Part shown: piece by piece, positions 1-8,602 of the stretch
Layout: the number at the start of each line of letters is the position of its first letter
Numbering within the stretch: position 1 is the stretch's first letter
Origin: Novosphingobium panipatense
GTDB taxonomy: Bacteria; Pseudomonadota; Alphaproteobacteria; Sphingomonadales; Sphingomonadaceae
DNA: 40,758 bases
Direction of reading: 5' to 3'
Assembly (NCBI RefSeq): GCF_002149965.1
Contig: NZ_MSQB01000015.1
Coordinates: forward strand, 131,685-172,442
Translations under genes and position numbers: made by a program
The notes under the pieces: model-generated
The model's database searches: none
The model's input: the letters and a program-made list of their open reading frames with translations, nothing else
Told to the model about the DNA's origin: nothing

Positions 1-4
1 CCCC

Positions 5-1603
5 TCAGCGCATCAGGCCGCCGATCAGGTTGCGCGCGAAACGGCCGAGGCCCGGAAAACCGATGGCCTTGCCCAGGGTATCGCCGATCGTGCCCGCCGC
101 CGCACTGGCGGCCGAGGCCTTGGGATCGGCGCGGCTCTTCTTGCCCTGAACCGACTGGGCGAGGATCGATCCCGCGCTGGCCGCCGCCGCCCCTGCCGCC
201 GCCTTGGCGACCTTTCCGCCCAGACCGTCCCACAGGCTGGGGCTCCGGCGCTCCTGCCTGCCGACTTCGGCCTTGCCCTTTTCCGCCACTTCCTGCGCGG
301 TAGCCGCCGCATCGGCGGCCTTGGCGGCCAGCACTTCCTCGGCACTCTCGCGATTGACCGGGGTGTCGTACTTGCCTTCGAACGGGCTGACCGACTGCAC
401 GATCGCCCGCTCCTTCGGCTCCACCGGACCCAGCCGCGAGCGCGGCGGCGCGATCAGCGTGCGCTGGACCACCGTGGGCGCGCCCTCGTCGTCGAGCGTG
501 GAGACCAGCGCCTCGCCCACTTTCAGCTCGGTGATCGCCGCCTCGACATCCAGCTCCGGGTTGATGCGGAACGTATCCGCCGCCGCCTTGATCGCCTTCT
601 TGTCGCGCGGCGTGAAGGCCCGCAGCGCATGCTGCACGCGGTTGCCCAGCTGGCCCGCGATCTCCTCGGGAATGTCGATCGGATTCTGCGTGACGAAATA
701 GACGCCCACGCCCTTCGAACGGACGAGCCGCACCACCTGCTCCACTTTGTCCTGGAGCGCCTTGGGCGCATCGTCGAACAGCAGGTGCGCCTCGTCGAAG
801 AAGAACACCAGCTTCGGTTTCTCGGGATCGCCGACTTCGGGCAGCACCTCGAAGAGCTCGGAGAGCAGCCAGAGCAGGAACGTGGCGTAGAGCTTGGGGC
901 TGCGCATCAGCCTGTCGGCAGCCAGCACGTTGATATAGCCGCGCCCCTTGTCGTCGCTGCGAATGAAATCGACGATTTCCAGCGCCGGTTCGCCGAAGAA
1001 CTGTGCAGCGCCCTGACTGTCCAGCGCGAGCAGCTGGCGCTGGATCGTGCCGACGCTGGCCTTGGTGATATTGCCGTATTTGGCCGAGAGCGCCGAGGCG
1101 TTCTCCGCCGCGTAGGCCAGCATGGCCTGAAGATCCGGCAAGTCCAGCAGCAGCAGCCCCTGCTCGTCGGCATAGCGGAAGACGACGTTGAGCACGCCTT
1201 CCTGCGTATCGTTGAGGTCCATCAGCCGGGCGAGCAGCAGCGGCCCCATCTCGGAAATCGTGGTGCGGACCGGATGCCCCTGCTCGCCGTAAATATCCCA
1301 GAAAACCGCGGGATTGTCGGAATAACCGTAGTCGGCGATGCCGATTTCCTTCGCCCGCGCTTCCAGGATGGCCGCGTTCTTGAACTGGGGGCTTCCGGCC
1401 ATGGCGATGCCGGAAAGGTCGCCCTTCACGTCGGCCATGAACACCGGCACCCCGGCGGCGGAAAACTGTTCGGCGATCGTCTGGAGCGTCACCGTCTTGC
1501 CCGTGCCGGTGGCGCCCGCGATCAGCCCATGGCGGTTGGCCCTGCCCAGCCGAAGCACCTGCCGTTCGCCATTGCCGCCGAGTCCCAGGAAAATCTCATC
1601 CAT
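5..1603 (-). CDS. HerA-like ATPase, DUF853 family
   Basis: The 532-residue product is a P-loop ATPase of the DUF853/HerA-like helicase family (YjgR type). Its cellular role is poorly defined, though DNA or protein translocation is usually assumed. Walker A is GATGTGKT at residues 30-37. Walker B is the hydrophobic strand ending FFFDEAH near residue 270. The C-terminal 100 residues are Ala/Lys/Gly-rich, ending in a Gly-rich tail ([15 protein letters not shown]). I placed the start at the ATG at 1603 because AAGGAG lies just upstream and the longer open frame would run into the palindromic repeat at 1641-1771. The gene is divergent from pabBC. The stop lies 4 bases from the window edge, so the gene is complete. 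Family is confident; exact function is not. Confidence 0.88.
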   Translation of the reverse strand: MDEIFLGLGGNGERQVLRLGRANRHGLIAGATGTGKTVTLQTIAEQFSAAGVPVFMADVKGDLSGIAMAGSPQFKNAAILEARAKEIGIADYGYSDNPAVFWDIYGEQGHPVRTTISEMGPLLLARLMDLNDTQEGVLNVVFRYADEQGLLLLDLPDLQAMLAYAAENASALSAKYGNITKASVGTIQRQLLALDSQGAAQFFGEPALEIVDFIRSDDKGRGYINVLAADRLMRSPKLYATFLLWLLSELFEVLPEVGDPEKPKLVFFFDEAHLLFDDAPKALQDKVEQVVRLVRSKGVGVYFVTQNPIDIPEEIAGQLGNRVQHALRAFTPRDKKAIKAAADTFRINPELDVEAAITELKVGEALVSTLDDEGAPTVVQRTLIAPPRSRLGPVEPKERAIVQSVSPFEGKYDTPVNRESAEEVLAAKAADAAATAQEVAEKGKAEVGRQERRSPSLWDGLGGKVAKAAAGAAAASAGSILAQSVQGKKSRADPKASAASAAAGTIGDTLGKAIGFPGLGRFARNLIGGLMR

Positions 1604-1640
1604 CTGCCGCTCCTTGCACCCAGCCGTAAGAGTACGTTTA

Positions 1641-1771
1641 AAAATCCGCCGCAGGCGGATTTTGGCGGCACCGGCCCACGCCCCCACCCGACCTCCCATC
1701 AGGATACACTTGTGGGAGGTCGGGTGGGGGCGTGGGCCGGTGCCGCTCAAAAATGCCTTTCAGGCATTTTT
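1641..1771. repeat. Modular hairpin repeat, copy 1
   Basis: Three stacked inverted repeats lie between two divergent genes. A left hairpin (1641-1650 with 1654-1663, 10 bp) and a right hairpin (1749-1758 with 1762-1771, 10 bp) flank a perfect 34-bp inverted repeat (1665-1698 with 1713-1746) that has a 14-base loop. The long arms read GCGGCACCGGCCCACG from the outside and end in ACCTCCCA. Related elements occur at 16081-16259 and 40672-40758. Placement and structure resemble REP/BIME-like or MITE-like intergenic repeats. No transposase is nearby. Confidence 0.9.
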
Positions 1772-1862
1772 CAAACAACCGAAGTGATAATAGCGCACAA
1801 GCCCAGGCGCGAGAGGGATTTTGCCACGGGCCCGGTTCAGCGCTACAGGCGCAGCTTCTGCC

Positions 1863-3668
1863 ATGTCCGAACCGTTCGTCCTCCTCGATGATGCCCGCCG
1901 CGAAGGCGCCTGCGATGCCCGCGCCTACCGCAATCCGGTCGAGGTCGTGGTCGCGCGCCGGCCGCACGAAGTGGGCCCGGCGCTGGAGCGGATCGAACGT
2001 CTTGCCGCGCAGGGCCTGCATCTGGCGGGCCATATGGCCTACGAGGCAGGCCTCGCCCTCGAACCCAGGCTCGCGCATTTCCTGCCCGCCCGCAGTGATG
2101 CCGCCGCGCCGCTGGTCTGGTTCGGCTCCTTCGCCGGCTACGAGGCGATCCCCGCCCCCGAAGTCCCGCAATGGCTGGCTGGGCGCGTCCGGTCGCCGCA
2201 GGTTGGAATAGGCCCGCTCGACCCGCAGATCTCGACCGGCAACTATGCAAGCGCGTTCGGGCGCCTGCGCGGCGCCATCGAGGCGGGTGACATCTACCAG
2301 GCCAACCTGACCTTCCCCCTCGCCGGACCGTGGCACGGCGACCCGCTGGCGCTCTATGCGGCGATTCGCCCCTCGGCGGCGGCTGGGCACGGCGGCGTGA
2401 TCTGCGACGGATCGCAGTGGCTGCTCAGTTTCTCGCCCGAACTTTTCTTTGCGCTGGAACAGGGCCGGATCACCGTCCGCCCCATGAAAGGCACCCGCCC
2501 GCGCGGCCACGACGACGCCGAGGATGCCGCTCTGCGCGCCGAGCTTTCCGCCTCGGCCAAGGACCGGGCCGAGAACCTGATGATCCTCGATCTCATGCGC
2601 AACGACCTGTCGCGCGTGGCCGAAGCGGGCAGTGTAAGGGCGGAAAATCCCTTTGCGATAGAGACCTATCCCACGGTTCACCAGATGGTCTCGACAGTGC
2701 GCGCGCGCCTCTCGCCGGGCCTCGGCGCCGTCGATATCCTGCGGGCGCTTTTCCCCTGCGGTTCGATAACCGGCGCCCCGAAGATCCGCGCCATGGAGTT
2801 GATCGACGCGGTGGAACCGCATACGCGGGGGCCTTATTGCGGTTCGATCGGCCGGATCGATCCTACTGGCGATGCGACGTTCAATGTGGCAATTCGCACA
2901 CTGCGTCTGACCGGGGACGAAAACGGCGGTGGCCGTGCGGTCCTCGGCGTCGGTTCGGCCGTGGTCGCCGATTCACAAGCGCTTCCCGAATGGCGGGAAT
3001 GCCTGGTCAAAGGGGGTTTCGTGAGAGAGTCGGCAGGGGCGTCCTCGCCCGCCAGTTTCGACCTAATCGAAACGATGTGCTTCACGCCCGAAAAGGGCAT
3101 TCCGCTGCTCGAACTTCATCTCGAGCGGATTCGCGCCAGTGCCGAGACGCTGGGCTTCAGCTTCGATCGCCATGCCCTGCGCAATGCGATCCAGGCCCTG
3201 TGCTTCGATGCCGAGGCGCCTTCGAAGCTGCGCCTCGTCGCCTCGCGCAGCGGTGCCTATGCGCTCGAACTGGCGGCCTTGCCCGAGACGTTCTCCGGCC
3301 CCGTCACGGTCGGCGTGCTGCCGTTGCCGGTCGACAGCGGCGACTGGCGCCTGCGCCACAAGACCAGCGACCGCGGCTTCTACGAGGCCGGTCTCGCGGT
3401 GGGGAAGAACGCGGGAGCGCAGGAAGTGCTGTTCCTGCGCGACGACGGCCTGCTGACCGAAGGCACTTTCACCAACCTCTTCGTGGAACGCGGCGGCAAG
3501 CTGCTGACCCCGCCCGCCGCGCTCGGCCTGCTGCCCGGCGTCCTGCGCCGTTCGCTGATCGAGGAAGGCCGCGCGGTGGAAGCGGAGCTCGGGCTGGGCG
3601 ACCTCGCGGAGGGCTTCCTGATTGGCAATTCCCTGCGCGGGCTGATGCCGGCACGGCTGCTGAACTGA
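1863..3668 (+). CDS. pabBC: Aminodeoxychorismate synthase/lyase fusion (PabBC)
   Basis: The 601-residue fusion makes p-aminobenzoate for folate. The N-terminal part (about 1-385) is a chorismate-binding synthase with GDIYQANLTFPL, MKGTRPRG, ENLMILDLMRNDLSRV and PCGSITGAPKIRAMELID. These are the PabB/TrpE active-site blocks, including the Lys of MKGT typical of PabB. The C-terminal part (about 395-600) is a class IV PLP aminotransferase fold of the aminodeoxychorismate lyase type. Its PLP lysine is probably Lys500 in HKTSDR, and GTFTNLF and LLPGVLRR follow. The glutamine amidotransferase subunit PabA is not in the window. I chose the ATG at 1863 (MSEPFVLLDD) because conserved sequence begins there; the longer frame adds 14 unlikely residues. 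The stop overlaps the next ATG by one base. Confidence 0.93.
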   Translation: MSEPFVLLDDARREGACDARAYRNPVEVVVARRPHEVGPALERIERLAAQGLHLAGHMAYEAGLALEPRLAHFLPARSDAAAPLVWFGSFAGYEAIPAPEVPQWLAGRVRSPQVGIGPLDPQISTGNYASAFGRLRGAIEAGDIYQANLTFPLAGPWHGDPLALYAAIRPSAAAGHGGVICDGSQWLLSFSPELFFALEQGRITVRPMKGTRPRGHDDAEDAALRAELSASAKDRAENLMILDLMRNDLSRVAEAGSVRAENPFAIETYPTVHQMVSTVRARLSPGLGAVDILRALFPCGSITGAPKIRAMELIDAVEPHTRGPYCGSIGRIDPTGDATFNVAIRTLRLTGDENGGGRAVLGVGSAVVADSQALPEWRECLVKGGFVRESAGASSPASFDLIETMCFTPEKGIPLLELHLERIRASAETLGFSFDRHALRNAIQALCFDAEAPSKLRLVASRSGAYALELAALPETFSGPVTVGVLPLPVDSGDWRLRHKTSDRGFYEAGLAVGKNAGAQEVLFLRDDGLLTEGTFTNLFVERGGKLLTPPAALGLLPGVLRRSLIEEGRAVEAELGLGDLAEGFLIGNSLRGLMPARLLN

Positions 3669-4837
3669 TGCAGACCTCCCCCGCCCTCGCGCGCATCGCC
3701 CCCTCGGGCACGACGGCCATGACCGACCGCGCGATCGAACTGCGCGAATCCGGGCGCGACGTGATCTCGCTTTCGGTGGGCGAACCTGACTTCGCCACGC
3801 CCCCGCACGTCATCGCCGCCGCCAAGGCCGCGCTCGATGCCGGGCAGACGAAGTATACGGCGGTAGGCGGAACCTCGCAGCTCAAGCAGGCTGCTGCGCT
3901 GCACTTCCGGCGCGATCTGGGCATCGAAGTTCCGGCCTCGCAGGTAACGGTCAGCGCGGGCGGCAAGCAGGCGATCTTCCACGCCATGCTGGCGACGCTG
4001 GGCGAAGGCGACGAGGTGGTCGTGCCCTCGCCCTGGTGGGTCAGCTATCCCGAGATCGTGCGCTTCGCGGGCGGCAAGGTGGTTCCCCTGCTCACCGCCG
4101 CGAAGGACAATTTCCGCTTCACCCCCGCCGATCTCGAAGCGCAGATCGGGCCGCGCACGCTCTGGGTGCTGCTCAACAGCCCCGGCAACCCGACGGGTGC
4201 CTATTATCCCGAGGACATGCTGCGCGGCATCGGCGATGTCCTGCGCCGTCATCCGCGCGTGATGGTGCTGTCGGACGAAATCTACGCGCCGCTGAACTAT
4301 ACCGGCCGTCCGCATGCGACACTGGCCAACCTCTGCCCGGACCTGGCCGACCGCATCCTGACGGTTTCCGGCGTCTCCAAGAGCCACGCGATGACCGGCT
4401 TCCGCATCGGTGTCGCCGCTGGACCGCAGTGGCTGATCAAGGCGATGGAAAAGCTCCAGTCGCATTCCTCGGGCAATCCCTGCTCGATCAGCCAGGCCGC
4501 CGCGGTGGCCGCTTTCGAAGGGCCGCAGGACTTCCTGAGCGAATGGCGCGAGCGGTTCCGCCAGCGACGCGATAAGGTCGTAACCGCGATCAACGCGATT
4601 CCGGGTCTGTCCACGCCCTCGCCCGACGGCGCATTCTACTGCATGATCGACGCGGCGCCGCTGATGGACCGCTTCGGCGGGGACGACGTGAAGCTTACGC
4701 TACACTTGCTGGAGCACGGCGTGGCGCTGGTCCCGGCCTCGGCCTTTGGCGGGCATGACGGTTTCCGCATCAGTTTCGCCGCGGATGACGCGCGGCTCGA
4801 AGAAGCGCTGCGGCGCATAGAGAAAGCATTGACGTAA
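3668..4837 (+). CDS. Class I/II aspartate-type aminotransferase
   Basis: This 389-residue PLP-dependent aminotransferase of the AspC/AatA (subgroup I-gamma) type probably interconverts aspartate and oxaloacetate with glutamate and 2-oxoglutarate. Seen: SVGEPDF and TKYTAVGGTSQLKQA near the N-terminus, the NSPGNPTGA block, SDEIYAPLNY, the PLP lysine at about 238 in SGVSKSHAMTGFRIG, and the Arg of FRISFA near the C-terminus that binds substrate carboxylate. Start and stop follow from the one-base overlap with pabBC (TGATG), which implies translational coupling. Substrate range (aspartate, prephenate or aromatic) cannot be read from the sequence, so I give no symbol. Confidence 0.9.
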   Translation: MQTSPALARIAPSGTTAMTDRAIELRESGRDVISLSVGEPDFATPPHVIAAAKAALDAGQTKYTAVGGTSQLKQAAALHFRRDLGIEVPASQVTVSAGGKQAIFHAMLATLGEGDEVVVPSPWWVSYPEIVRFAGGKVVPLLTAAKDNFRFTPADLEAQIGPRTLWVLLNSPGNPTGAYYPEDMLRGIGDVLRRHPRVMVLSDEIYAPLNYTGRPHATLANLCPDLADRILTVSGVSKSHAMTGFRIGVAAGPQWLIKAMEKLQSHSSGNPCSISQAAAVAAFEGPQDFLSEWRERFRQRRDKVVTAINAIPGLSTPSPDGAFYCMIDAAPLMDRFGGDDVKLTLHLLEHGVALVPASAFGGHDGFRISFAADDARLEEALRRIEKALT

Positions 4838-4838
4838 C

Positions 4839-5492
4839 ATGGAACTGGAAATCCTCTTCGAGGACGGCGAAGCGCTGGTCATCGACAAGCCCGGCGGCCT
4901 TCCGCTCGATACGCCGCGTGCCGGCGGGCCGAGCCTCGAAGACCGGCTGGACGAGCTGAAACTGGGCTTCCAGCGCCTGCCTGCGCCGGTTCACCGGCTC
5001 GACCGCGACACTTCGGGCTGCCTGCTGCTGGCCCGCAATCCCAAGGCCCTGAAGCGCTTTTCCGCCGCTTTCGAGGAAAAGCAGGTCCAGAAGCGTTACC
5101 TCGGCATCGTCGCCGGTACGCTGACGGAAGCGGAAGGCACGATCGCGCTCAACCTCTCCAAGGTCAGCACGGTCAAGGACGGCTGGCGCATGATCCCGGC
5201 GAAAAAGGGCAAGCCCGCCGTCACGCACTGGCGCAAGCTGGACGAGAAGAACGGCATGACCCTGGTGGAATTCCGCCCCGAGACCGGCCGCACCCACCAG
5301 ATTCGCGTCCACGCCGCTTCCGGCCTCGGCCACGCGCTGCTGGGCGATCCGGTCTATGGCTCCAGCAAGGGCGCGCCGCGTACCATGCTGCACGCGGCAG
5401 GTCTGACCGTGCCGCGCGGCGACAAGGAGCCGATCGTTGCCGTGGCGCCGCTGCCGCGCGATTTCGCTGCGCTCGGCTTCAGCGATGAATGA
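4839..5492 (+). CDS. RluA-family RNA pseudouridine synthase
   Basis: The 217-residue enzyme isomerises uridine to pseudouridine in rRNA or tRNA. The RluA signature HRLDRDTSG is present, with catalytic Asp at residue 55. Also seen are the family's ETGRTHQIRVH block near residue 150 and GDPVYG. There is no N-terminal S4 domain, so it belongs to the short RluA-like class; length is normal for that class. It begins one base after the aminotransferase stop and ends in an ATGA overlap with arfB. Two translation-related genes thus sit at the 3' end of a metabolic operon. The exact RNA target is unknown. Confidence 0.9.
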   Translation: MELEILFEDGEALVIDKPGGLPLDTPRAGGPSLEDRLDELKLGFQRLPAPVHRLDRDTSGCLLLARNPKALKRFSAAFEEKQVQKRYLGIVAGTLTEAEGTIALNLSKVSTVKDGWRMIPAKKGKPAVTHWRKLDEKNGMTLVEFRPETGRTHQIRVHAASGLGHALLGDPVYGSSKGAPRTMLHAAGLTVPRGDKEPIVAVAPLPRDFAALGFSDE

Positions 5493-5905
5493 GCGAGATT
5501 GAAGCCACGATAGACCGCGCCCAGGCCCTGGCGAGCGAGAGCTTCATCGCCGCCTCCGGGCCGGGCGGGCAGAACGTCAACAAGGTGGCGACGGCGGTCC
5601 AGCTGCGGATCAACGTCTATGTCCTGCGACTGGCGCCGCCGGTCTTTGCGCGGCTGAAGGAACTGGCCGGCAGCCGCATGACTTCGGGCGGGGAACTGAT
5701 GTTCACCGCCCGCCGCTTCCGCACGCAGGAAGCCAACCGTGCCGATGCGCGCGAACGCCTCGCGGAAATGCTGCGTGATGCCCACAAGCTGCCGGAAAAG
5801 CGGGCCAAGAGCCGCCTCAACCGGGTGGGCAAGGAACAGCGGCTCAAGGGCAAGAAGCTGCGCGGGTCGGTCAAGGCCGGGCGCGGCAAGGTCAGCTTCG
5901 ACTAG
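5489..5905 (+). CDS. arfB: Peptidyl-tRNA hydrolase ArfB (YaeJ)
   Basis: The 138-residue product hydrolyses peptidyl-tRNA on ribosomes stalled on mRNA lacking a stop codon. The release-factor-like domain carries the GGQ motif (GPGGQNVNK, GGQ at residues 26-28). The C-terminal tail is strongly basic (KRAKSRLNRVGKEQRLKGKKLRG), as expected for the helix that ArfB threads into the empty mRNA channel. No stop-codon recognition domain is present, which separates it from RF1/RF2. The ATG overlaps the stop of the pseudouridine synthase (ATGA), so expression is probably coupled. It is the last gene of the run that starts at pabBC. Confidence 0.93.
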   Translation: MSEIEATIDRAQALASESFIAASGPGGQNVNKVATAVQLRINVYVLRLAPPVFARLKELAGSRMTSGGELMFTARRFRTQEANRADARERLAEMLRDAHKLPEKRAKSRLNRVGKEQRLKGKKLRGSVKAGRGKVSFD

Positions 5906-5923
5906 GGCGTACGGAACCCGTGC

Positions 5924-6097
5924 CTAACGCTCCATCGCAGCCGAGGCCGTCGGCTCCGGTCGCGCATCGAGCATCTCCGACGCTTCATCCAGCGCCCGCG
6001 CTTCGCCGACCGTGACGCTGCCCGGCCCCGGCGCGGAATCGGACTTGCCGCAAGCTCCCAGCGTCAGGGTCACCATCAGGAGGCAAAGGATTCGCAT
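5924..6097 (-). CDS. Small hypothetical lipoprotein
   Basis: The 57-residue product begins with a classic lipoprotein signal (MRILCLLMVTLTLGAC), with the lipobox LGAC and the Cys at position 16. The mature part is about 41 residues, acidic and Ala/Pro-rich, with EARALDEASEMLDARPEP. No known domain is seen. The gene converges with arfB. A TATATAG block lies only about 7-14 bases upstream of the ATG on the coding strand. If that is the -10 element, the message would be leaderless or nearly so (inference). A longer frame adding METSLRYIAG is possible but would spoil the signal peptide. Confidence 0.6.
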   Translation of the reverse strand: MRILCLLMVTLTLGACGKSDSAPGPGSVTVGEARALDEASEMLDARPEPTASAAMER

Positions 6098-6153
6098 GCC
6101 AGCTATATAGCGCAGCGATGTTTCCATCTCAAACGGCTGAGATCACCACGAAC

Positions 6154-6261
6154 GTCATCCTGAACTTGTTTCAGGATCCATTTCTGACCATCAGCGGCGG
6201 GATGTTCGGCGAGATGGATCCTGAGCCGAAGGCCAGCGAAGCTAAACGAGTTCAGGATGAC
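6154..6261. repeat. CATCCTGAAC palindromic repeat, copy A
   Basis: The element is bounded by GTCATCCTGAAC at the left and its reverse complement GTTCAGGATGAC at the right. A second nested pair (TCAGGATCCA with TGGATCCTGA) gives a cruciform-like layout. It lies in the spacer before the flavin reductase gene. A relative with different stem bases lies at 10252-10385. Similar CCTGAAC-type palindromes are common between genes in sphingomonads and related alphaproteobacteria (recalled, not searched). Confidence 0.8.
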
Positions 6262-6379
6262 GGAGCGGGATGTCCGAATATCCCGCGCCCTCGCAACCCT
6301 TTCGCTTTTCCCGGACTTCCCACTGACACGGTTTGCACCGATACCTGTCTGCGGCCGCAACCTGCCAAGAGGAGTCGTC

Positions 6380-6928
6380 ATGTCGAAGATCGTCGTCGTC
6401 GTCGGAAGCCTTCGCGCCGAATCGTACAACCGCCAGTTCGCAGAAGCCCTGACGCGCCTGCCCGCCGCTTCGGGCCATGAATTCGTCTTTGCGGATATCG
6501 GCGCGCTGCCGCTCTACGACCAGGATGACGACGGCGACCAGGCGCAACCGGTAAAGGATCTGAAGGCGCTGGTGCGCAGCAGCGACGGCGTGATCTTCGT
6601 GACGCCCGAGTACAATCGCTCGATCCCCGGCGTGCTCAAGAACGCCATCGACAATGCCTCGCGCCCTTACGGCGACAGCGCCTGGGCGGGCAAACCGGCC
6701 GGAGTGATCGGCGTCTCGGTCGGCGCGATCGGCACCGCCCTGTCGCAGCAGCACTTGCGCAACGTGCTGGCCTATCTCGACATGCCGACCCTCGGCGCGC
6801 CGGAAGCCTTCATCCAGTGGAAGGATGGGCTGATCACGCCGGACGGCACCGTGGGCGAACAGTCCGCAGGCTTCGTCGGCGGCTGGCTGGAGGCGTTCCT
6901 GGCGCTGGTGGACCGCCACAAGGATTGA
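6380..6928 (+). CDS. NAD(P)H-dependent FMN reductase (ChrR/WrbA-like flavodoxin fold)
   Basis: The 182-residue flavodoxin-like protein belongs to the NADPH-dependent FMN reductase family, with quinone, azo-dye or chromate reduction as typical activities. Seen: the N-terminal beta strand and phosphate-binding loop VVVVGSLRAESYNR, the PEYNRSIPGVLKNAIDNASRP block that contacts the flavin, and a GAIGTALSQQHLR segment typical of the ChrR/YieF group. The ATG at 6380 is preceded by AAGAGGAG at good spacing. Upstream frame extension would run into the repeat at 6154-6261. It ends one base before the convergent lipoprotein gene. Physiological substrate is unknown. Confidence 0.88.
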   Translation: MSKIVVVVGSLRAESYNRQFAEALTRLPAASGHEFVFADIGALPLYDQDDDGDQAQPVKDLKALVRSSDGVIFVTPEYNRSIPGVLKNAIDNASRPYGDSAWAGKPAGVIGVSVGAIGTALSQQHLRNVLAYLDMPTLGAPEAFIQWKDGLITPDGTVGEQSAGFVGGWLEAFLALVDRHKD

Positions 6929-6929
6929 A

Positions 6930-8447
6930 TCAGGTAGAGATCGTGTAAGGCCCAGGCGCGTCCACGCGGAAAAGCTCGCCGTCGGAATCGAGGATATAGA
7001 GGTCGCCCGCTGCGTCCAGAACCATGCCGACCGGGCTGTCGATGGTTCCCGCATCGGGGATGAAATCCGCGTCGCGAACTTCGAGCCTGCTCGCGTCGAT
7101 CCGCACATTGGACGGCCCCGTCGGCATGGACCACGGGGCCGTCCAGACATGCCCGTTCCTGTCGGCAAGGACATAGCTGCTGGCCAGCCCGGTCAATCGC
7201 CCCCTGTAGACGAGCGCGCCGACGATGCCCTGGCTTTCACGCCGGTTCGCACCCGAAGGAAGGACGAGGGAAGGCGTGACGAGGTTGGCCAGCGCCGCAC
7301 CGCCCGCATTGCGTTCCTGGGTGCCGTCGAAATAGGGCCAGCCGAAGTTCATCCCGTCGAACCGCAAGTCGCGGGCCGACAGCTCGCCGAAGGCCTCGCC
7401 CTGGTCTGCGATCATGAAAGCATTCTGGTCGAGGGTCCCGAAGGACACCGGCGCGTGCAGCCCAAGGCCCACGAGGCGTACATCGAAATAGTGCGGCGTC
7501 ACCCGGTTCGGCGCGCTGTTGAAGGGATCGGGATCGAGCGGATAGTTGTAGAGCTTGCCGTAAGGACCTGCCGCCGCGCCGCTATCCTGCGCGCGGGCGC
7601 CCGCCTTGTCGCCGACGGCCACGAAAACCGATCCGCTGTAGAGGCCCATCGCAATGGCGGTTCCATCGGCAACGGAGGCGATGTCGGCCTCGACCACCGT
7701 GTCGTTGTAGAGCGAGACACCGCAGCGGATGCAGGCGATGGACGCCATGCCGCCCTTTTCCTTGAGCACGTAGAGGCTCTTGTTCGGTCCGAACGTATAG
7801 GCCCAGGCCAGACCCAGGACCGTCATGCCATCGACCGAACGTCCCGACGCATCGGTGAACATGTGGAAGGTCGAACGCTCGCCAGTGGCGCCGTTGATCC
7901 GGTAGACGACACTGCCATTGCCCGCGACCACGAGCTGATGGGTGTCTTCAAGGCTGGCAATGGCACGGGTAACGCCTAGTCCGGTGGCGATGCGCTTGAC
8001 CGCAATGCCCTCGCGGTCGTTCGTTACCGTGATCGATACCGTCTGGTTGGTGCTGGCCTTCCCGTCGCTGGCGCTCAGCGTCACTTCGTAGACGTTGTCG
8101 CCATTGCCGTCGGCATAGAGGTCATAGTTGGGCGGCTGCCTGAACGACAGTTCGCCGCCTGCCCCAAAAGCGAAGAAGGCGGCATCGGCGCCGCCGGCAA
8201 TGGAATAGGTCACGGTATCGTGCTGCGCGTCGGTAGCCGCAGGACGGTAGACAGGATCGGTGGTGTTTTCCGCGACCGAGGCCTGACCCGAGGATGTAAA
8301 GGTGGGCGCGCTGTTCGGCTGTGCGGGCGACGGCGATCCGCCGCTATCGCTGCCGCCGCCGCAACCCGTCATGCCAAGTGCCAGGAGCGCCGCGCAGGCA
8401 AGCCCCCTGCTGCGGCCGACCACACCGCGATTCCATTCTGCCATCAT
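6930..8447 (-). CDS. Lipoprotein with cadherin-like domain and sorbosone-dehydrogenase-like propeller
   Basis: The 505-residue secreted lipoprotein has three parts. Residues 1-29 are a signal with lipobox ALGMTGC, followed by a Gly/Ser/Pro linker. Residues about 45-145 form one cadherin-like/Ig-like repeat (APTFTSSGQASVAENTT, then YEVTLSASDGKAS and QTVSITVTND). Residues about 150-505 look like a beta-propeller related to glucose/sorbosone dehydrogenases (GQGAL-type segments VAVGDKAG, DRNGHVW, VLDAAGDLYILDSDGELFRV). Clear PQQ- or calcium-binding residues could not be confirmed, so enzymatic activity is uncertain; it may be an adhesive or carbohydrate-binding surface protein. Two adjacent ATGs (8447, 8444) are possible starts. 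Convergent with the flavin reductase. Confidence 0.75.
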   Translation of the reverse strand: MMAEWNRGVVGRSRGLACAALLALGMTGCGGGSDSGGSPSPAQPNSAPTFTSSGQASVAENTTDPVYRPAATDAQHDTVTYSIAGGADAAFFAFGAGGELSFRQPPNYDLYADGNGDNVYEVTLSASDGKASTNQTVSITVTNDREGIAVKRIATGLGVTRAIASLEDTHQLVVAGNGSVVYRINGATGERSTFHMFTDASGRSVDGMTVLGLAWAYTFGPNKSLYVLKEKGGMASIACIRCGVSLYNDTVVEADIASVADGTAIAMGLYSGSVFVAVGDKAGARAQDSGAAAGPYGKLYNYPLDPDPFNSAPNRVTPHYFDVRLVGLGLHAPVSFGTLDQNAFMIADQGEAFGELSARDLRFDGMNFGWPYFDGTQERNAGGAALANLVTPSLVLPSGANRRESQGIVGALVYRGRLTGLASSYVLADRNGHVWTAPWSMPTGPSNVRIDASRLEVRDADFIPDAGTIDSPVGMVLDAAGDLYILDSDGELFRVDAPGPYTIST

Positions 8448-8546
8448 GTGAATTTGCCGCCCCTGATTTCCCCTGATCCGACCCTATCCGGGCGGAAACA
8501 AAGGACAAGAGGGCCTGCGCGTCATCCGCGTGGATAACCGCAAATG

Positions 8547-8584
8547 TCACGGCCGACAGGCGATTGCTCGCCCGTCGGCCGTGA
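8547..8584 (-). terminator. Strong hairpin downstream of spt
   Basis: CACGGCCGAC (8548-8557) pairs perfectly with GTCGGCCGTG (8574-8583), and an inner GGCGA/TCGCC extends the stem around a TTGC loop. It lies 19 bases after the spt stop on the leftward strand. The T-run after it is weak (CATTTG), so it may act as an RNA-stabilising or partial terminator. A role in separating spt from the next leftward gene is inferred. Confidence 0.55.
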
Positions 8585-8602
8585 TTCATTCATGCCGTTG
8601 GC

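Noticed and set aside
629..1891. Long open frame of 420 codons on the + strand
   Set aside because: It is antisense to the HerA-like gene, has His/Gln/Asp-rich composition typical of shadow frames at high GC, and lacks any recognised domain.
1638..2822. Leftward 394-codon frame across pabBC and the first repeat
   Set aside because: It is antisense to a well-identified pabB domain and shows only shadow composition.
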